From NCBI RefSeq assembly GCF_030409315.1, contig NZ_JAUFPS010000024.1:133607-197606 (forward strand): a stretch of 64,000 bases of DNA, read 5' to 3'. Shown here one piece after another: positions 53,868 through 63,097 of the stretch. This DNA is from Mucilaginibacter flavus. GTDB taxonomy: Bacteria > Bacteroidota > Bacteroidia > Sphingobacteriales > Sphingobacteriaceae. Position 1 is the stretch's first letter. Each line of letters begins with the position of its first letter. The translations under genes and the position numbers were made by a program. The notes under the pieces were generated by a model, which ran no database searches, was not told the origin of the DNA, and saw nothing but the letters and a program-made list of their open reading frames with translations.

Positions 53868-56534
53868 TTATTTCACTTCAAAAACGTAACTGCCCGCTTT
53901 TGCCTGGTAAAAATTGGCAATGGGTTTTCCGCCAAGATAAGCCTTGCCCGCCGGTAACTGGATACTGGCAGTTGAATTTGCCGGGATAGTAACTTTATAG
54001 GTAACCCCGCTTGCCGTGCGCTGCCATGATGATATAATTTTACCATGCGGACCGTTGTGCGTTGCCGTAAACTCATTTAAGCCCGGTACAAAATGTGGTG
54101 CCAAAATAACGTTTTTAAATCCTGCCTTATCCGCATCGGGATGAATACCGGCTATGCCTTTAAAAAGCCATGCACCAATTTCGCCAAACATGATGTGGTT
54201 TAGGGAGATATCAGATTTGGCATCTATCTGCCAGTTTTCATACAGCGTAGTTGCCCCGTTAACCATCCACCAGCCCCATGAAGGGAAAGTTTCCTGCGAG
54301 GCCACCTTGTACGCCACATCAGCGTATCCGTTATCGCTTAAAGCGCTTAAAATAGCTTTAGCACCCAGGATGCCTACATCCAGGTGAAAGTTATCGGCGG
54401 CCACGCGTGCAGCAAGGTTAGCGGCCACTTTACTTTTAAATTGGTCCGGCACTACGCCCCAAAACAACGGCACGCTCAATTCCGTCTGTAAGCCCTGGCC
54501 ATAAATGCCGGTTTGCGTATTAAGGTATTTGGCATTGATGACGTTTTTAATTTTGTTGGCCAGGGCAGTGTATTTTACAAAATCATCCTGCTTGCCTAAA
54601 ATTTTAGCGGCTTTGGCCAAAATATTAGCATCAGTATAATAGTAAACAGATGAGGTTAGCTCAACCGGCGATACTGATTTTACCGGCACCCAATCACCAA
54701 GGCCCCAGGTGGTTAAGCCTGATGGGTAAAGATCATTGATGTGGTTAACATATTTTTCTATACTGGTATAGCTATCAGCTAATAATTTGCTATCGCCATA
54801 AAATAAATAAATATTCCATGGGATAATTGCTATGGTGCTTGTCCAGTCGGGGCCATTACCCCACTCATAGCCCCAGCCGCCGGTTGGAATGATAGATGGC
54901 AGCACACCGTTTGGCTGCTGCTCATCGCGATGATCCGCCAGCCATTTTTCGTAAATGGTAATGGCGTCAAAGTTATACAACCCTGTTTCGCTGGCTATGT
55001 GGGCATCACCTGTCCAGCCGTTTTTTTCACGTTGCGGGCAATCTGTAGGGTACCCCTGCAGGTTGCTGAGGTAGCTATGATTGGTAGCGCTCCATATTTG
55101 ATTAATAGTCGGGTTTGATGATTTAACCTCGCCTATCGGCTCCACATCGCTGTGCATAAAATAGGCCTTCAGGCTCTCTTTAGTAAGTTGAATGGGCTTG
55201 CTGCTGCTTACCTCCACATATTGAAAGCCTTTGTAGTTAAACTTAGGCATAAAGGTTTCTTCGCCTTTGCCACCAAGAATAAATATATCTGTTTGGAAAG
55301 GGTCTTTATCATCCGTAGGGCGGTAATGCAGGTCGATGTTGGATTGATCAACATGCCCGTTTTTATTCAACCGCTCGGCATGCTTAAGGCGGATCACCGT
55401 ACCCGAATCGCCTTTAACTGTGATCTGGCTTACGCCCGAAATATTCCGGTCAATATCAAATACCCAAAGATTGTTATCTAATTTAGTAATGGTTTTAGAA
55501 GCAATTTCCTCTACATTACGGATAGGCTGCAGGCTTTGCGCCACAATATTGGCAGATGGTGCCGACCGGTTAATCACCTGTTTCCAGGCGCTGTCAACAA
55601 AGTTAGGCGTGTTCCATCCTGGTTGCTCTCTGCGGGCATCGTAATGCTCGGCGGTATAAATGCTGTTAAATACTACCGGACTAAAAGCTGTTTTCCATTC
55701 GGTGTTTGACGATACCGTTTCGGTAGTGCCATCGGTATAAGTAATGCGCAAATCCATACAAAAGGTTGGCCTGCCACGCCATGGTGCCTGGTGAAAATAC
55801 CACACGGCGGTACTTTGGTGATTGTACCAGCCATTACCCAACAACACCCCTACCGCGTTTTTGCCGTTTTGGAGGTTTGCGGTTACATCATAAGCAACAT
55901 ATAGCGTGCGCCTGTCAAAACGGGTGTACATGGGATCTAAGCGGTGATTGCCTATTTTTTTGCCGTTAATATACATTTCATATAAACCGGCAACAGCGAT
56001 ATAAGCCCTTGCCGATTTGATGGTTTTAGCTATCTTAAAATCGTGCCTGAAGTATGGCGCAGCCTGCGTGGCAATTCCCTTACCATCGCTAATCCATGAA
56101 CCTTTCCAATTACGCATTTCCATCATCCCGGTTTCAAAGCTGGTTACCGCCGATGGGGCGAGCTTTTTACCGGCCTCATCCCATAATTGTACGCGCCAAT
56201 AATATTTGGTAAACGGTTGCAAAGCCTTGCCGTTATAAGTAATTAAGTTTAATGCCGATGTTGTTTTGGCGGTCATCCAGTTGCCACCTTTCCCCTGGCT
56301 TACCGCCAAAGAATCGGTACCTACAAAAACCTGGTAGGCTGATTGTGCCGCGCCTTGGTTGGCATTGGCCATTTGCCAGGTTAGGCGCGGGTGTTTAGCA
56401 TCAATACCAATGGGAGTTACCAGGTATTCGCACTTTAAGGCTACTGCTTGGGCAGGCCCGGCAGCACGGGATTGTTGAACAATATTAAACAGCAAAATGA
56501 TGTAAAGCGAAAGCTTACATAAAGGATGTTTCAT
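53868..56534 (-). CDS. Alpha-L-rhamnosidase, GH78
   Basis: An 888-residue exported enzyme. After the signal peptide (LSLYIILLFNIVQQSRA) come beta-sandwich domains with WQMANANQGAAQSAYQVFVG and SWISDGKGIATQAAPYFRHD. Then an (alpha/alpha)6 barrel catalytic domain contains QGYPTDCPQREKNGWTGDAH, NFDAITIYEKWLADHRDEQ and GATTLYENW. The acidic residues in these stretches match the general acid and base of GH78. It releases L-rhamnose from polysaccharides or plant glycosides. There is no SusCD pair beside it. A terminator ends the transcription unit. Confidence 0.93.
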   Translation of the reverse strand: MKHPLCKLSLYIILLFNIVQQSRAAGPAQAVALKCEYLVTPIGIDAKHPRLTWQMANANQGAAQSAYQVFVGTDSLAVSQGKGGNWMTAKTTSALNLITYNGKALQPFTKYYWRVQLWDEAGKKLAPSAVTSFETGMMEMRNWKGSWISDGKGIATQAAPYFRHDFKIAKTIKSARAYIAVAGLYEMYINGKKIGNHRLDPMYTRFDRRTLYVAYDVTANLQNGKNAVGVLLGNGWYNHQSTAVWYFHQAPWRGRPTFCMDLRITYTDGTTETVSSNTEWKTAFSPVVFNSIYTAEHYDARREQPGWNTPNFVDSAWKQVINRSAPSANIVAQSLQPIRNVEEIASKTITKLDNNLWVFDIDRNISGVSQITVKGDSGTVIRLKHAERLNKNGHVDQSNIDLHYRPTDDKDPFQTDIFILGGKGEETFMPKFNYKGFQYVEVSSSKPIQLTKESLKAYFMHSDVEPIGEVKSSNPTINQIWSATNHSYLSNLQGYPTDCPQREKNGWTGDAHIASETGLYNFDAITIYEKWLADHRDEQQPNGVLPSIIPTGGWGYEWGNGPDWTSTIAIIPWNIYLFYGDSKLLADSYTSIEKYVNHINDLYPSGLTTWGLGDWVPVKSVSPVELTSSVYYYTDANILAKAAKILGKQDDFVKYTALANKIKNVINAKYLNTQTGIYGQGLQTELSVPLFWGVVPDQFKSKVAANLAARVAADNFHLDVGILGAKAILSALSDNGYADVAYKVASQETFPSWGWWMVNGATTLYENWQIDAKSDISLNHIMFGEIGAWLFKGIAGIHPDADKAGFKNVILAPHFVPGLNEFTATHNGPHGKIISSWQRTASGVTYKVTIPANSTASIQLPAGKAYLGGKPIANFYQAKAGSYVFEVK

Positions 56535-56679
56535 GTATGGAAAGTGTTTGGATGGATAAATGTAGCAAATGCCTGGTAATTCTTCTCAAACACAATATTA
56601 ACCGGATGAGCGGATATGGGCATCCTGTACTGTCCTGAAGTTAAAGACAAACTACCGCAAAGGTACCTTGATAAGAGTT

Positions 56680-57234
56680 TTACAATAACTGCTTCAACAC
56701 CGGCCAAATTTTTTCGGCCATAACCCGGTAGCCGGCGGCATTGGGGTGCAGCATATCCGGCAAATTCAAATGTGGCATACCAGCTACTCCATCCAGGTAA
56801 AAAGGCACACAGGCCATTTGATTAGCATCGGCCAGCTTTCTGAAAATGGCCTTAAAATTGGCGGCAAAAACACCGGGAATAAATAAAGGCACTTCCATAC
56901 CCATCATCAGCAATTTAATGCCTGGGTATTTAAGTTTTACCCTATCAATAATAGTTTGTAAGTTTTGAGCGGTGGTTTGTGGCGAAATGCCCCTGATGAT
57001 ATCATTAACGCCCAGTTCCAGCACAAAAACATGCAACGGGCGGTTCATCCAGTAATCCAGTCGCATGAGTCCGCCCGATGTAGTATCGCCGCTAAGCCCG
57101 CCGTTGATGCAGTGATAAGGCAAGCCAAGGGCGTCAATCTTTTGTTGTATTAAAGCAGGGAATGATTGGGACCTATGATCGCCTAAACCATACCCTGCTG
57201 TGAGGCTATCGCCAAAAAAAAGTATATTCTGCAT
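56680..57234 (-). CDS. SGNH/GDSL esterase (TesA-like)
   Basis: A 184-residue hydrolase. Block I is FFGDSLTAGYGLGD (Ser), block II has GLSGDTTSGG, block III ELGVNDIIRG and block V DMLHPNAAGY (Asp-His). No signal peptide is seen, so it is probably cytosolic, although TesA relatives can be periplasmic. It should hydrolyse acyl esters or thioesters. Two short genes follow on the same strand. Confidence 0.92.
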   Translation of the reverse strand: MQNILFFGDSLTAGYGLGDHRSQSFPALIQQKIDALGLPYHCINGGLSGDTTSGGLMRLDYWMNRPLHVFVLELGVNDIIRGISPQTTAQNLQTIIDRVKLKYPGIKLLMMGMEVPLFIPGVFAANFKAIFRKLADANQMACVPFYLDGVAGMPHLNLPDMLHPNAAGYRVMAEKIWPVLKQLL

Positions 57235-57270
57235 AGTTTAAAAGCAGAGATGTAAGGTGTGGTTTTAAAA

Positions 57271-57480
57271 TTAAAACCTGTTATTATCCCTGTAGTTTTG
57301 TGCACGTACGGCAATTTGCTCTAAGGTAAGCTCGCCATATTTTTTGGCGCGTTCCATCCATTCGGGAGCTTCATCGGCAAGGTTATCAATGATGGATTTA
57401 CCATCAGGTCCCTTTTTGGTAACATAGTTTATACCGTAGGCAACTGCTGCGCCAATGGCAAGTGTTTTTATAAAGCCCAT
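57271..57480 (-). CDS. Small YtxH-like membrane protein
   Basis: A 69-residue protein with an N-terminal hydrophobic segment (IKTLAIGAAVAYGINYV), a KKGPDGKS turn and a helical charged C-terminal half ending YRDNNRF. The layout resembles short YtxH-type stress proteins, but similarity is only in pattern. It is 36 bases upstream of the esterase gene and probably in the same transcript. Confidence 0.75.
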   Translation of the reverse strand: MGFIKTLAIGAAVAYGINYVTKKGPDGKSIIDNLADEAPEWMERAKKYGELTLEQIAVRAQNYRDNNRF

Positions 57481-57599
57481 ATTTTACTGTTTAATTTATT
57501 GTTTATATGACAATCATGATGCCAGTTTGTTACGCATCTACAAGTTAAGAGTAATGCGGAGTTAAAAAGTTTAATGTTTTATCTATTTTTACTGATACT

Positions 57600-58355
57600 A
57601 TGTTTTTTATCCTGTCGAAAGTACTCGCGTTTTTAATTTGCCCTTTCCTGTACGCCTTTGTTTTATTGGCCTTAGGGATATTTTTAAACAAACCCAAATG
57701 GAAACGCAAATGCCTGCTTGCGGGATTTATAATACTCTGGATATTTTCAACCCCATTATTGCTGAATTTACTGGCCCGAGCGTGGGATGTGGCGCCCGAA
57801 ACACTCCAACCCAATAAAACTTACAGTGCAGCAATAGTATTAGGCGGTTTTTCTGGCGATGATAAAAACGGCAAAGGCTCATTTAACTGGGCGGCAGATA
57901 GATTTATACAGGGCGTTATGTTGCAAAAAACTGGCGTAGTTAAAAAAATTCTGATATCAAGCGGTAATGGCAACCTGTTTGCCGATGGTTTCAAAGAAGC
58001 TGATTGGGCAAAATCGCAGCTAACAATTTTACAAGTACCCGATAGCTGCATCCTGATAGAAAATCAATCGCGTAACACCCGCGAAAATGCCTCATACAGC
58101 AAACAGCTATTAGTTAAAGAACACCAAAAAGGACCTTATTTGCTGGTAACATCAGCTTTTCATATGCGCCGTTCATTGCAGATTTTTAGAAAGCAGGGCG
58201 TTGAAGTAATTCCTTACTCCTGCAACTATGTAGCTGGCGATAAAAGTTTTTCATTTGCAGACTTTGTACCCAGCGCAGATGTACTGGGCGGTTGGAATAT
58301 CTACATCAAAGAAATTATTGGTGTAATTGTTAATAAAATAACAGGCAAGGGCTAA
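57600..58355 (+). CDS. YdcF/ElyC-family (DUF218) protein
   Basis: A 251-residue protein. Two N-terminal membrane helices (LAFLICPFLYAFVLLALGIFL, LLAGFIILWIFSTPLLL) precede a DUF218 domain: AAIVLGGFSGD, ILISSGNGNLFADGF, IENQSRNTRENA and LLVTSAFHMRRSL. ElyC in E. coli acts on the undecaprenyl-phosphate / envelope polysaccharide pathway. The same general role is likely here, but the substrate is not known. It is divergent from the small YtxH-like gene. Confidence 0.9.
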   Translation: MFFILSKVLAFLICPFLYAFVLLALGIFLNKPKWKRKCLLAGFIILWIFSTPLLLNLLARAWDVAPETLQPNKTYSAAIVLGGFSGDDKNGKGSFNWAADRFIQGVMLQKTGVVKKILISSGNGNLFADGFKEADWAKSQLTILQVPDSCILIENQSRNTRENASYSKQLLVKEHQKGPYLLVTSAFHMRRSLQIFRKQGVEVIPYSCNYVAGDKSFSFADFVPSADVLGGWNIYIKEIIGVIVNKITGKG

Positions 58356-58549
58356 ACTTTTAAAGCCCGGATGTTATCGCCGTCCCGCCGGGTTTGTTGT
58401 TTTTTTGAAGCAGCTGTGTTTATTGCCAGCTGTATGTTCCTTAATTGTTTAAAAACTTAATGCACTGCGCAGAGTTATGTGCTACAAAGCTTGTCCATTT
58501 TTTTTACTTTGGCAGCCATCAGAGTTTATAACCGCGAAAAATGTAGCAT

Positions 58550-59242
58550 ATGGGAATATTGTTGGTAGAGGATGAGCCGAATATAGCATCGGTAATTAAG
58601 CGAGGACTAACCGAAAACGGCTTTGACGTGAGTATAGCCTCAAACGGTGTTAACGGCCTGCAAATGGCACTCAACAACAATTTTGATCTCATTATTTTAG
58701 ATATTATGCTGCCGCTGATGGATGGCGTTCAGGTTTGCAAAAACATAAGGCAACACAACAAAACAGTGCCTATTATTATGCTTACTGCGCTCGACTCCAC
58801 CGAAAACATTGTAAACGGATTGGATAGCGGTGCCGACGATTATTTGGCCAAACCCTTTAAAATAGCCGAACTGGCCGCCCGGCTGCGCACCCTGTTGCGC
58901 CGCAGCGGACTTGAAAACCCAGGCGGTACTATTTTTACCATCAATAACCTGAAGGTAGATACCGAATCGAAAATTGCTTACCAGGATCATGAACCATTGA
59001 AACTCACCGCTACTGAATATCGCCTGTTGGAGTATTTTATCCGCAATCAGAAAAAGGTGCTATCGCGCATCCAGATTTTAGAAAGCGTTTGGGATATTGA
59101 TTTTAACATGGGCACCAACGTGGTAGATGTGTATGTGAACTATCTTCGTAAAAAACTGGAAAAGAATGGCAGCCCCAAAGTAATACATACTGTTTTTGGG
59201 ATGGGCTATATGATGAAAGAGGGCGATGAAGATACAAAGTAA
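58550..59242 (+). CDS. OmpR-family response regulator
   Basis: A 230-residue regulator. The receiver has VEDEPNI, the phospho-Asp in LIILDIMLPLMDG (about residue 50) and the Lys in LAKPF. The winged-helix domain starts near FTINNLKVDTESK and shows LLEYFIRNQKKVLSR and VDVYVNYLRKKLEK. It overlaps the kinase start by 17 bases, so translation is coupled. Layout resembles CusR/MprA-type systems responding to envelope or metal stress. Confidence 0.95.
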   Translation: MGILLVEDEPNIASVIKRGLTENGFDVSIASNGVNGLQMALNNNFDLIILDIMLPLMDGVQVCKNIRQHNKTVPIIMLTALDSTENIVNGLDSGADDYLAKPFKIAELAARLRTLLRRSGLENPGGTIFTINNLKVDTESKIAYQDHEPLKLTATEYRLLEYFIRNQKKVLSRIQILESVWDIDFNMGTNVVDVYVNYLRKKLEKNGSPKVIHTVFGMGYMMKEGDEDTK

Positions 59243-60584
59243 AATTACGCTGCTGTTCCTGCTGCTATCTGGTGGTATTTTGGTATTGCTAAGCGCTTCT
59301 ATATTTTACTTTGCCCACAAATTCAGCTTTGATGATTTTTACAAACGCCTGGAGGCCAGGGTAAACATTTATGCGGAAGTAAACTTATTTCCCGATGCCA
59401 AAAGTGAGCATACGCTCCAGGTAAGGAATAAATATCTTGAAAAACTGGACGAAGAAAAAGAGTACGTTTTTGCGGTAGATAAAGATGGCAAAGCCCGGAT
59501 ACCCGCGGATATAAAAGCAGACGATGATTTTATACGCGATATTATATTAACAGGGCATGCGCATTTTAAAAACGGCAATACTTTTTTTGCCGGCTCCCTT
59601 TTCAAAAAAGGCGATACAAAATCAATTGTCATCGTATCAGCCTCAAACCCGGCCGGGTTTGAGGAACTGCAGGAATTGCAGAAAATTTTGATCTACGGCT
59701 TTTTACTGGCGATGGTGTTGGTGTATTTTATTGGGAAGATTTTTTCATTTTATACCTTTCAGCCCGTGCGGCGCATTATCAACAATGTAAAAAATATCAC
59801 TGCCAATAACCTGCATTTCAGGCTGGATGAGCTAAGCGGCAAAGATGAAATAGCCGAACTATCGCTCACCTTTAACGATATGCTTAACCGCCTTGAAACC
59901 GCGTTTGAAACCCAAAACAATTTTGTAAGCAATGCATCGCATGAACTGCGTACCCCCCTCACGGTAATCAGCAGCGAACTTGAACTGGTTTTGAATAAGC
60001 AAAACATAGACCCGCAGCAACGGCAGGTATTAAATACGGTTTACTCCGAATCGGAAAAGTTAAGGTTGATGATCAATAGCCTGCTTACCCTGGCACAATC
60101 GGGCTTTGATGGCAAACGGCAAAACTGGGAAAGCATCCGCATAGATGAGCTTTTATTAACAGCATCTGAAGCCGTTAAAAAAGTAATTCCCGAAAGTGAG
60201 ATCTCCATCGATTTTGAAAACATCCCCGAGGATGAAAACCTATTGCTTGTAAAAGGTAACGGTAATTTATTACGATTGGCCATCAGCAACATCATTAGCA
60301 ATGCCTGTAAATATTCCAACAATAAAATGGTTAGAGTGGGGCTATCTACCGAAAATAAAAAGATCATTATCGCGATAAAAGATCAGGGGATCGGCATTCC
60401 TAAAACAGAACTTCAGCATATTTTTGAACCCTTTTTCAGGGCATCAAACACGCACGATTTTGAAGGGCATGGCGTTGGCCTACCCTTAACCCTTAACATC
60501 ATCCGGTTGCACAAAGGCAGCCTTGGTATAAGCTCCGAAGTAGGCAGCGGCACCGAAATTAAGGTGTTTTTACCCTTGGGATAA
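59226..60584 (+). CDS. HAMP-domain sensor histidine kinase
   Basis: A 452-residue kinase with a first membrane helix (ITLLFLLLSGGILVLLSASIFYF), a small periplasmic sensor, a second helix (ILIYGFLLAMVLVYFIGKIF), HAMP (RRIINNVKNITANNLHFRL), HisKA (NASHELRTPLTV, His about 240) and HATPase (NIISNACKYSNNK, IKDQGIGIP, GHGVGLPLTLNII). It phosphorylates the overlapping OmpR-type regulator. The signal is not identifiable. Three same-strand genes follow: a UspA-like protein, bestrophin and then Anbu. Confidence 0.95.
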   Translation: MKIQSKITLLFLLLSGGILVLLSASIFYFAHKFSFDDFYKRLEARVNIYAEVNLFPDAKSEHTLQVRNKYLEKLDEEKEYVFAVDKDGKARIPADIKADDDFIRDIILTGHAHFKNGNTFFAGSLFKKGDTKSIVIVSASNPAGFEELQELQKILIYGFLLAMVLVYFIGKIFSFYTFQPVRRIINNVKNITANNLHFRLDELSGKDEIAELSLTFNDMLNRLETAFETQNNFVSNASHELRTPLTVISSELELVLNKQNIDPQQRQVLNTVYSESEKLRLMINSLLTLAQSGFDGKRQNWESIRIDELLLTASEAVKKVIPESEISIDFENIPEDENLLLVKGNGNLLRLAISNIISNACKYSNNKMVRVGLSTENKKIIIAIKDQGIGIPKTELQHIFEPFFRASNTHDFEGHGVGLPLTLNIIRLHKGSLGISSEVGSGTEIKVFLPLG

Positions 60585-60688
60585 AACTCTAATCAATTTC
60601 TAATAACTTTCTTAGATCCTCCTAATTATTGGGCGCTAACCTTGTATCAACAAAATAACACAAGGTTTTACCATTAATTAAAATATCT

Positions 60689-61168
60689 ATGAAAACGCTA
60701 TTAATCCCTACCGATTTTACCCAGCAATCTATCCAGGATATTCCGGAGCTTGCCCGGCAATTTTATCCGCAAAAGGTACGCGTTGTGCTGGTACATATGC
60801 TTAAAATAACAGATTCCATCAGCGAACTGCTCATGCTATCGCGCCGAAATGTAGAGTACCGGCAAATACCCGATAACTTTTACAAACGGTGCCGCGAGAT
60901 TGAAACCAAGCATAATCACCTTATTAACAACATCGCGATCACCTTTTTTTATGGCAGTACGGTAGCCGTATTCAATAATTTTTTAGAAGCCAATGAAATT
61001 GATGCCATTGTGAAACCGCATGACAATTATCAATTGCTTTTTAAAAACAGCATCGACCCGGAAATACTTATCGAAAAAAGCGGATTACAGGTAATAACCA
61101 AGCCGAAAATCAAAGGCACAGCAGCCACCATTGTGGTAAACGAGCCGGAATTAACAGAACATCAATAA
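60689..61168 (+). CDS. UspA-like protein
   Basis: A 159-residue protein with the universal-stress-protein fold: MKTLLIPTDFTQQSIQDIPEL at the N-terminus, VRVVLVHML in strand 2 and NEIDAIVKPHDNYQLL later. The typical ATP-binding GxxGx(9)GS motif is not obvious, so nucleotide binding is uncertain. The C-terminal tail is longer than usual. It follows the kinase by 104 bases and precedes the bestrophin gene by 20, and may be regulated with the two-component pair. Confidence 0.75.
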   Translation: MKTLLIPTDFTQQSIQDIPELARQFYPQKVRVVLVHMLKITDSISELLMLSRRNVEYRQIPDNFYKRCREIETKHNHLINNIAITFFYGSTVAVFNNFLEANEIDAIVKPHDNYQLLFKNSIDPEILIEKSGLQVITKPKIKGTAATIVVNEPELTEHQ

Positions 61169-61188
61169 TCATTAAAAAATCGACATCT

Positions 61189-62118
61189 ATGTTACTAAAA
61201 GAAAATATCCCGGTAAGCTATGTATTTGGCAAAATAAAAAAGGAGCTTATTTTAACCGCCATTTACTCGGCCACAATTTATTTCGTTCATCAGTTTTATA
61301 ATTTTAAGGCGATGTCTATCCCGCTAACCGTATCAACCATATTGGGTACCATTATATCGCTACTGCTGGCCTTCCGCTCAAACCAGGCTTATGACAGATG
61401 GTGGGAAGCCCGGATACTTTGGGGCGGCATTGTAAACGACTGTCGCACGCTTACCCGTCAAATACTAACCTTTGTAGATAGCAGCCAAGACGGCGAACAA
61501 AAACGTGCCCTGAAAGAACGCATGATAAGGCGACAAATGGCCTGGTGCTACAGCTTAAGCTGTCACCTGCGCGGCCAAAACGCTAAAGACAATCTTGACG
61601 CTTATTTAAGTGAAGAAGACGCTAAAGCATTAAAAAAAGCAGGCAACGCTCCTTTAGCCATTAACGAAATGCAAGGTCATGACCTTCGTACCCTATATAA
61701 ACTCGGTTGGATCAATGAATATCAACAGGTAACACTTGATGGTACATTAACCAACTTTATGAATTTTATGGGCGGCTGCGAGCGTATTAAAAACACAGTT
61801 TTCCCGTCAACCTACAGCGTGTACATTCATTATTTGGTACTGTTTTTTGTACTGCTGTTGCCATTTAGTTTAATAGAGTTCTTCGGTATTTTACAGGTGC
61901 CCTTGGTGATTGCTATTTCATCAGCATTTTTCCTGATAGAAAAGATGGCTATTCACCTGCAGGACCCATTTGAAAACATGCCAACCGATACACCAACAAC
62001 CACCATCAGCCGCAACATTGAAAAAAATCTGAAACAGATGATGAAAGATGAGTTGCCAGGCGAAATGGACATGGTACAAAATCAGCCGCAAAAACAAGCG
62101 ACGTTTTATATATTGTAA
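61189..62118 (+). CDS. Bestrophin-family anion channel
   Basis: A 309-residue membrane protein of the bestrophin/RFP-TM family. The neck and pore region contain ILGTIISLLLAFRSNQAYDRWWEAR, the most conserved stretch, and WGGIVNDCRTLTRQ. Hydrophobic segments lie at about 20-55 and 205-250. Bacterial bestrophins conduct chloride or other anions as pentamers. It stands 20 bases after the UspA-like gene and ends at a heptad-repeat element. Confidence 0.9.
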   Translation: MLLKENIPVSYVFGKIKKELILTAIYSATIYFVHQFYNFKAMSIPLTVSTILGTIISLLLAFRSNQAYDRWWEARILWGGIVNDCRTLTRQILTFVDSSQDGEQKRALKERMIRRQMAWCYSLSCHLRGQNAKDNLDAYLSEEDAKALKKAGNAPLAINEMQGHDLRTLYKLGWINEYQQVTLDGTLTNFMNFMGGCERIKNTVFPSTYSVYIHYLVLFFVLLLPFSLIEFFGILQVPLVIAISSAFFLIEKMAIHLQDPFENMPTDTPTTTISRNIEKNLKQMMKDELPGEMDMVQNQPQKQATFYIL

Positions 62119-62317
62119 AAAGAGTCAAGAGTTAAGAATCAAGAGTCAAGACAGAAATTGCCTCTTCATAAAAAAACGCGTCATTGCTTCGTATCCCGCA
62201 ATGGCGCGTTTTTTTTAACTTACTTAGTTTTTCATCTTGATTCTTGACTCTTAATTCTTGACTCTACTTATTTCCCAATTTTTATCTTGATTCTTGACTC
62301 TTGATTCTTGCCTCTTT
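62116..62317. repeat. Nested heptad element with two right arms
   Basis: The left arm at 62116-62153 has GAGTCAA, GAGTTAA, GAATCAA, GAGTCAA. Right arms occur twice, at 62234-62265 and 62284-62317 (TCTTGAT, TCTTGAC, TCTTAAT or TCTTGAT, TCTTGCC). The interior holds AAAAACGCGTCATTGC at 62172-62187 with its near-inverse at 62198-62216, a strong terminator-like stem. The element lies between the bestrophin stop and the Anbu gene. Confidence 0.85.
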
Positions 62318-62355
62318 TTAACTACTTTGGCTATCGGGAAACTTATATTACAAAA

Positions 62356-63093
62356 ATGACTTATTGCCTGGGGATTAAGGTTAAAGAAGGCTTGTTAGCC
62401 ATTGCCGATACACGCATTACTTCGGGTACGGATACTACCGTAAAAAAGAAGATCACCATAGAACAAAAAGACAATTTTTCGCTTTTTATCATGACCAGTG
62501 GCTTACGGTCGGTAAGGGATAAAGCGGTGATCTATTTTAAGGAACTGCTTGAAACTACCGAATTTAATAAGCTATACAAGGCAGTTAACGCTTTTGGCGA
62601 ACAGATAAAAAGGGCGGCTAAAGAAGATAGGGCCTCGTTAGAGGCAGCCGGTTTTAAATTCGACTTGAATACGATTATAGGCGGACAATTAAAGGACGAC
62701 GAGGAACACAAACTGTTCCTCCTTTATCCCGAAGGTAACTGGGTTGAACTGGGCCAAGGCGCGCCATACACCGTGATAGGTAATTCGGGTCATGGTAAGG
62801 CAATATTAAACCGCATACTTACCGAGGACACGAGTTTGAGATTGGCGCTGAAAACGGGCTTCCTTTCGTTCGATTCCACACGGGTGAGTTCAAACAATGT
62901 GGATTTCCCAATAGATGTGGCTGTGTATAAAAAGGACAGCTTTGATATTGTGCAGCAGCGTTACGAAAAGAAAGACCTGGAATATATCTCGACCCAATGG
63001 GCCGAGGAACTAAAACTGGCCCTGGAGCATATTTCTGAAGACTGGATGGATGCAACATTTAATAAATTAGAACAAACTAAAACCGGAAGCTGA
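62356..63093 (+). CDS. Proteasome-type (Anbu) protease
   Basis: A 245-residue Ntn-hydrolase of the Anbu type. After Met, the nucleophile Thr2 (MTYCLGIKVKEGLLAIADTR) is exposed as in Anbu. KKKITIEQKDNFSLFI and TIIGGQLKDDEEHKLFLLYPEG are family-like. ATG at 62356 is chosen because the protein then starts with the catalytic Thr; the longer frame would run into the heptad array. It is followed by a transglutaminase-like gene four bases later. Anbu commonly occurs with a transglutaminase, an ATP-grasp and an alpha-helical protein. Confidence 0.88.
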   Translation: MTYCLGIKVKEGLLAIADTRITSGTDTTVKKKITIEQKDNFSLFIMTSGLRSVRDKAVIYFKELLETTEFNKLYKAVNAFGEQIKRAAKEDRASLEAAGFKFDLNTIIGGQLKDDEEHKLFLLYPEGNWVELGQGAPYTVIGNSGHGKAILNRILTEDTSLRLALKTGFLSFDSTRVSSNNVDFPIDVAVYKKDSFDIVQQRYEKKDLEYISTQWAEELKLALEHISEDWMDATFNKLEQTKTGS

Positions 63094-63097
63094 GCCA

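Noticed and set aside
53868..56534. Polysaccharide utilisation locus around the rhamnosidase
   Set aside because: No SusC/SusD pair, sulfatase or other glycosidase is adjacent, so the enzyme appears solitary here.
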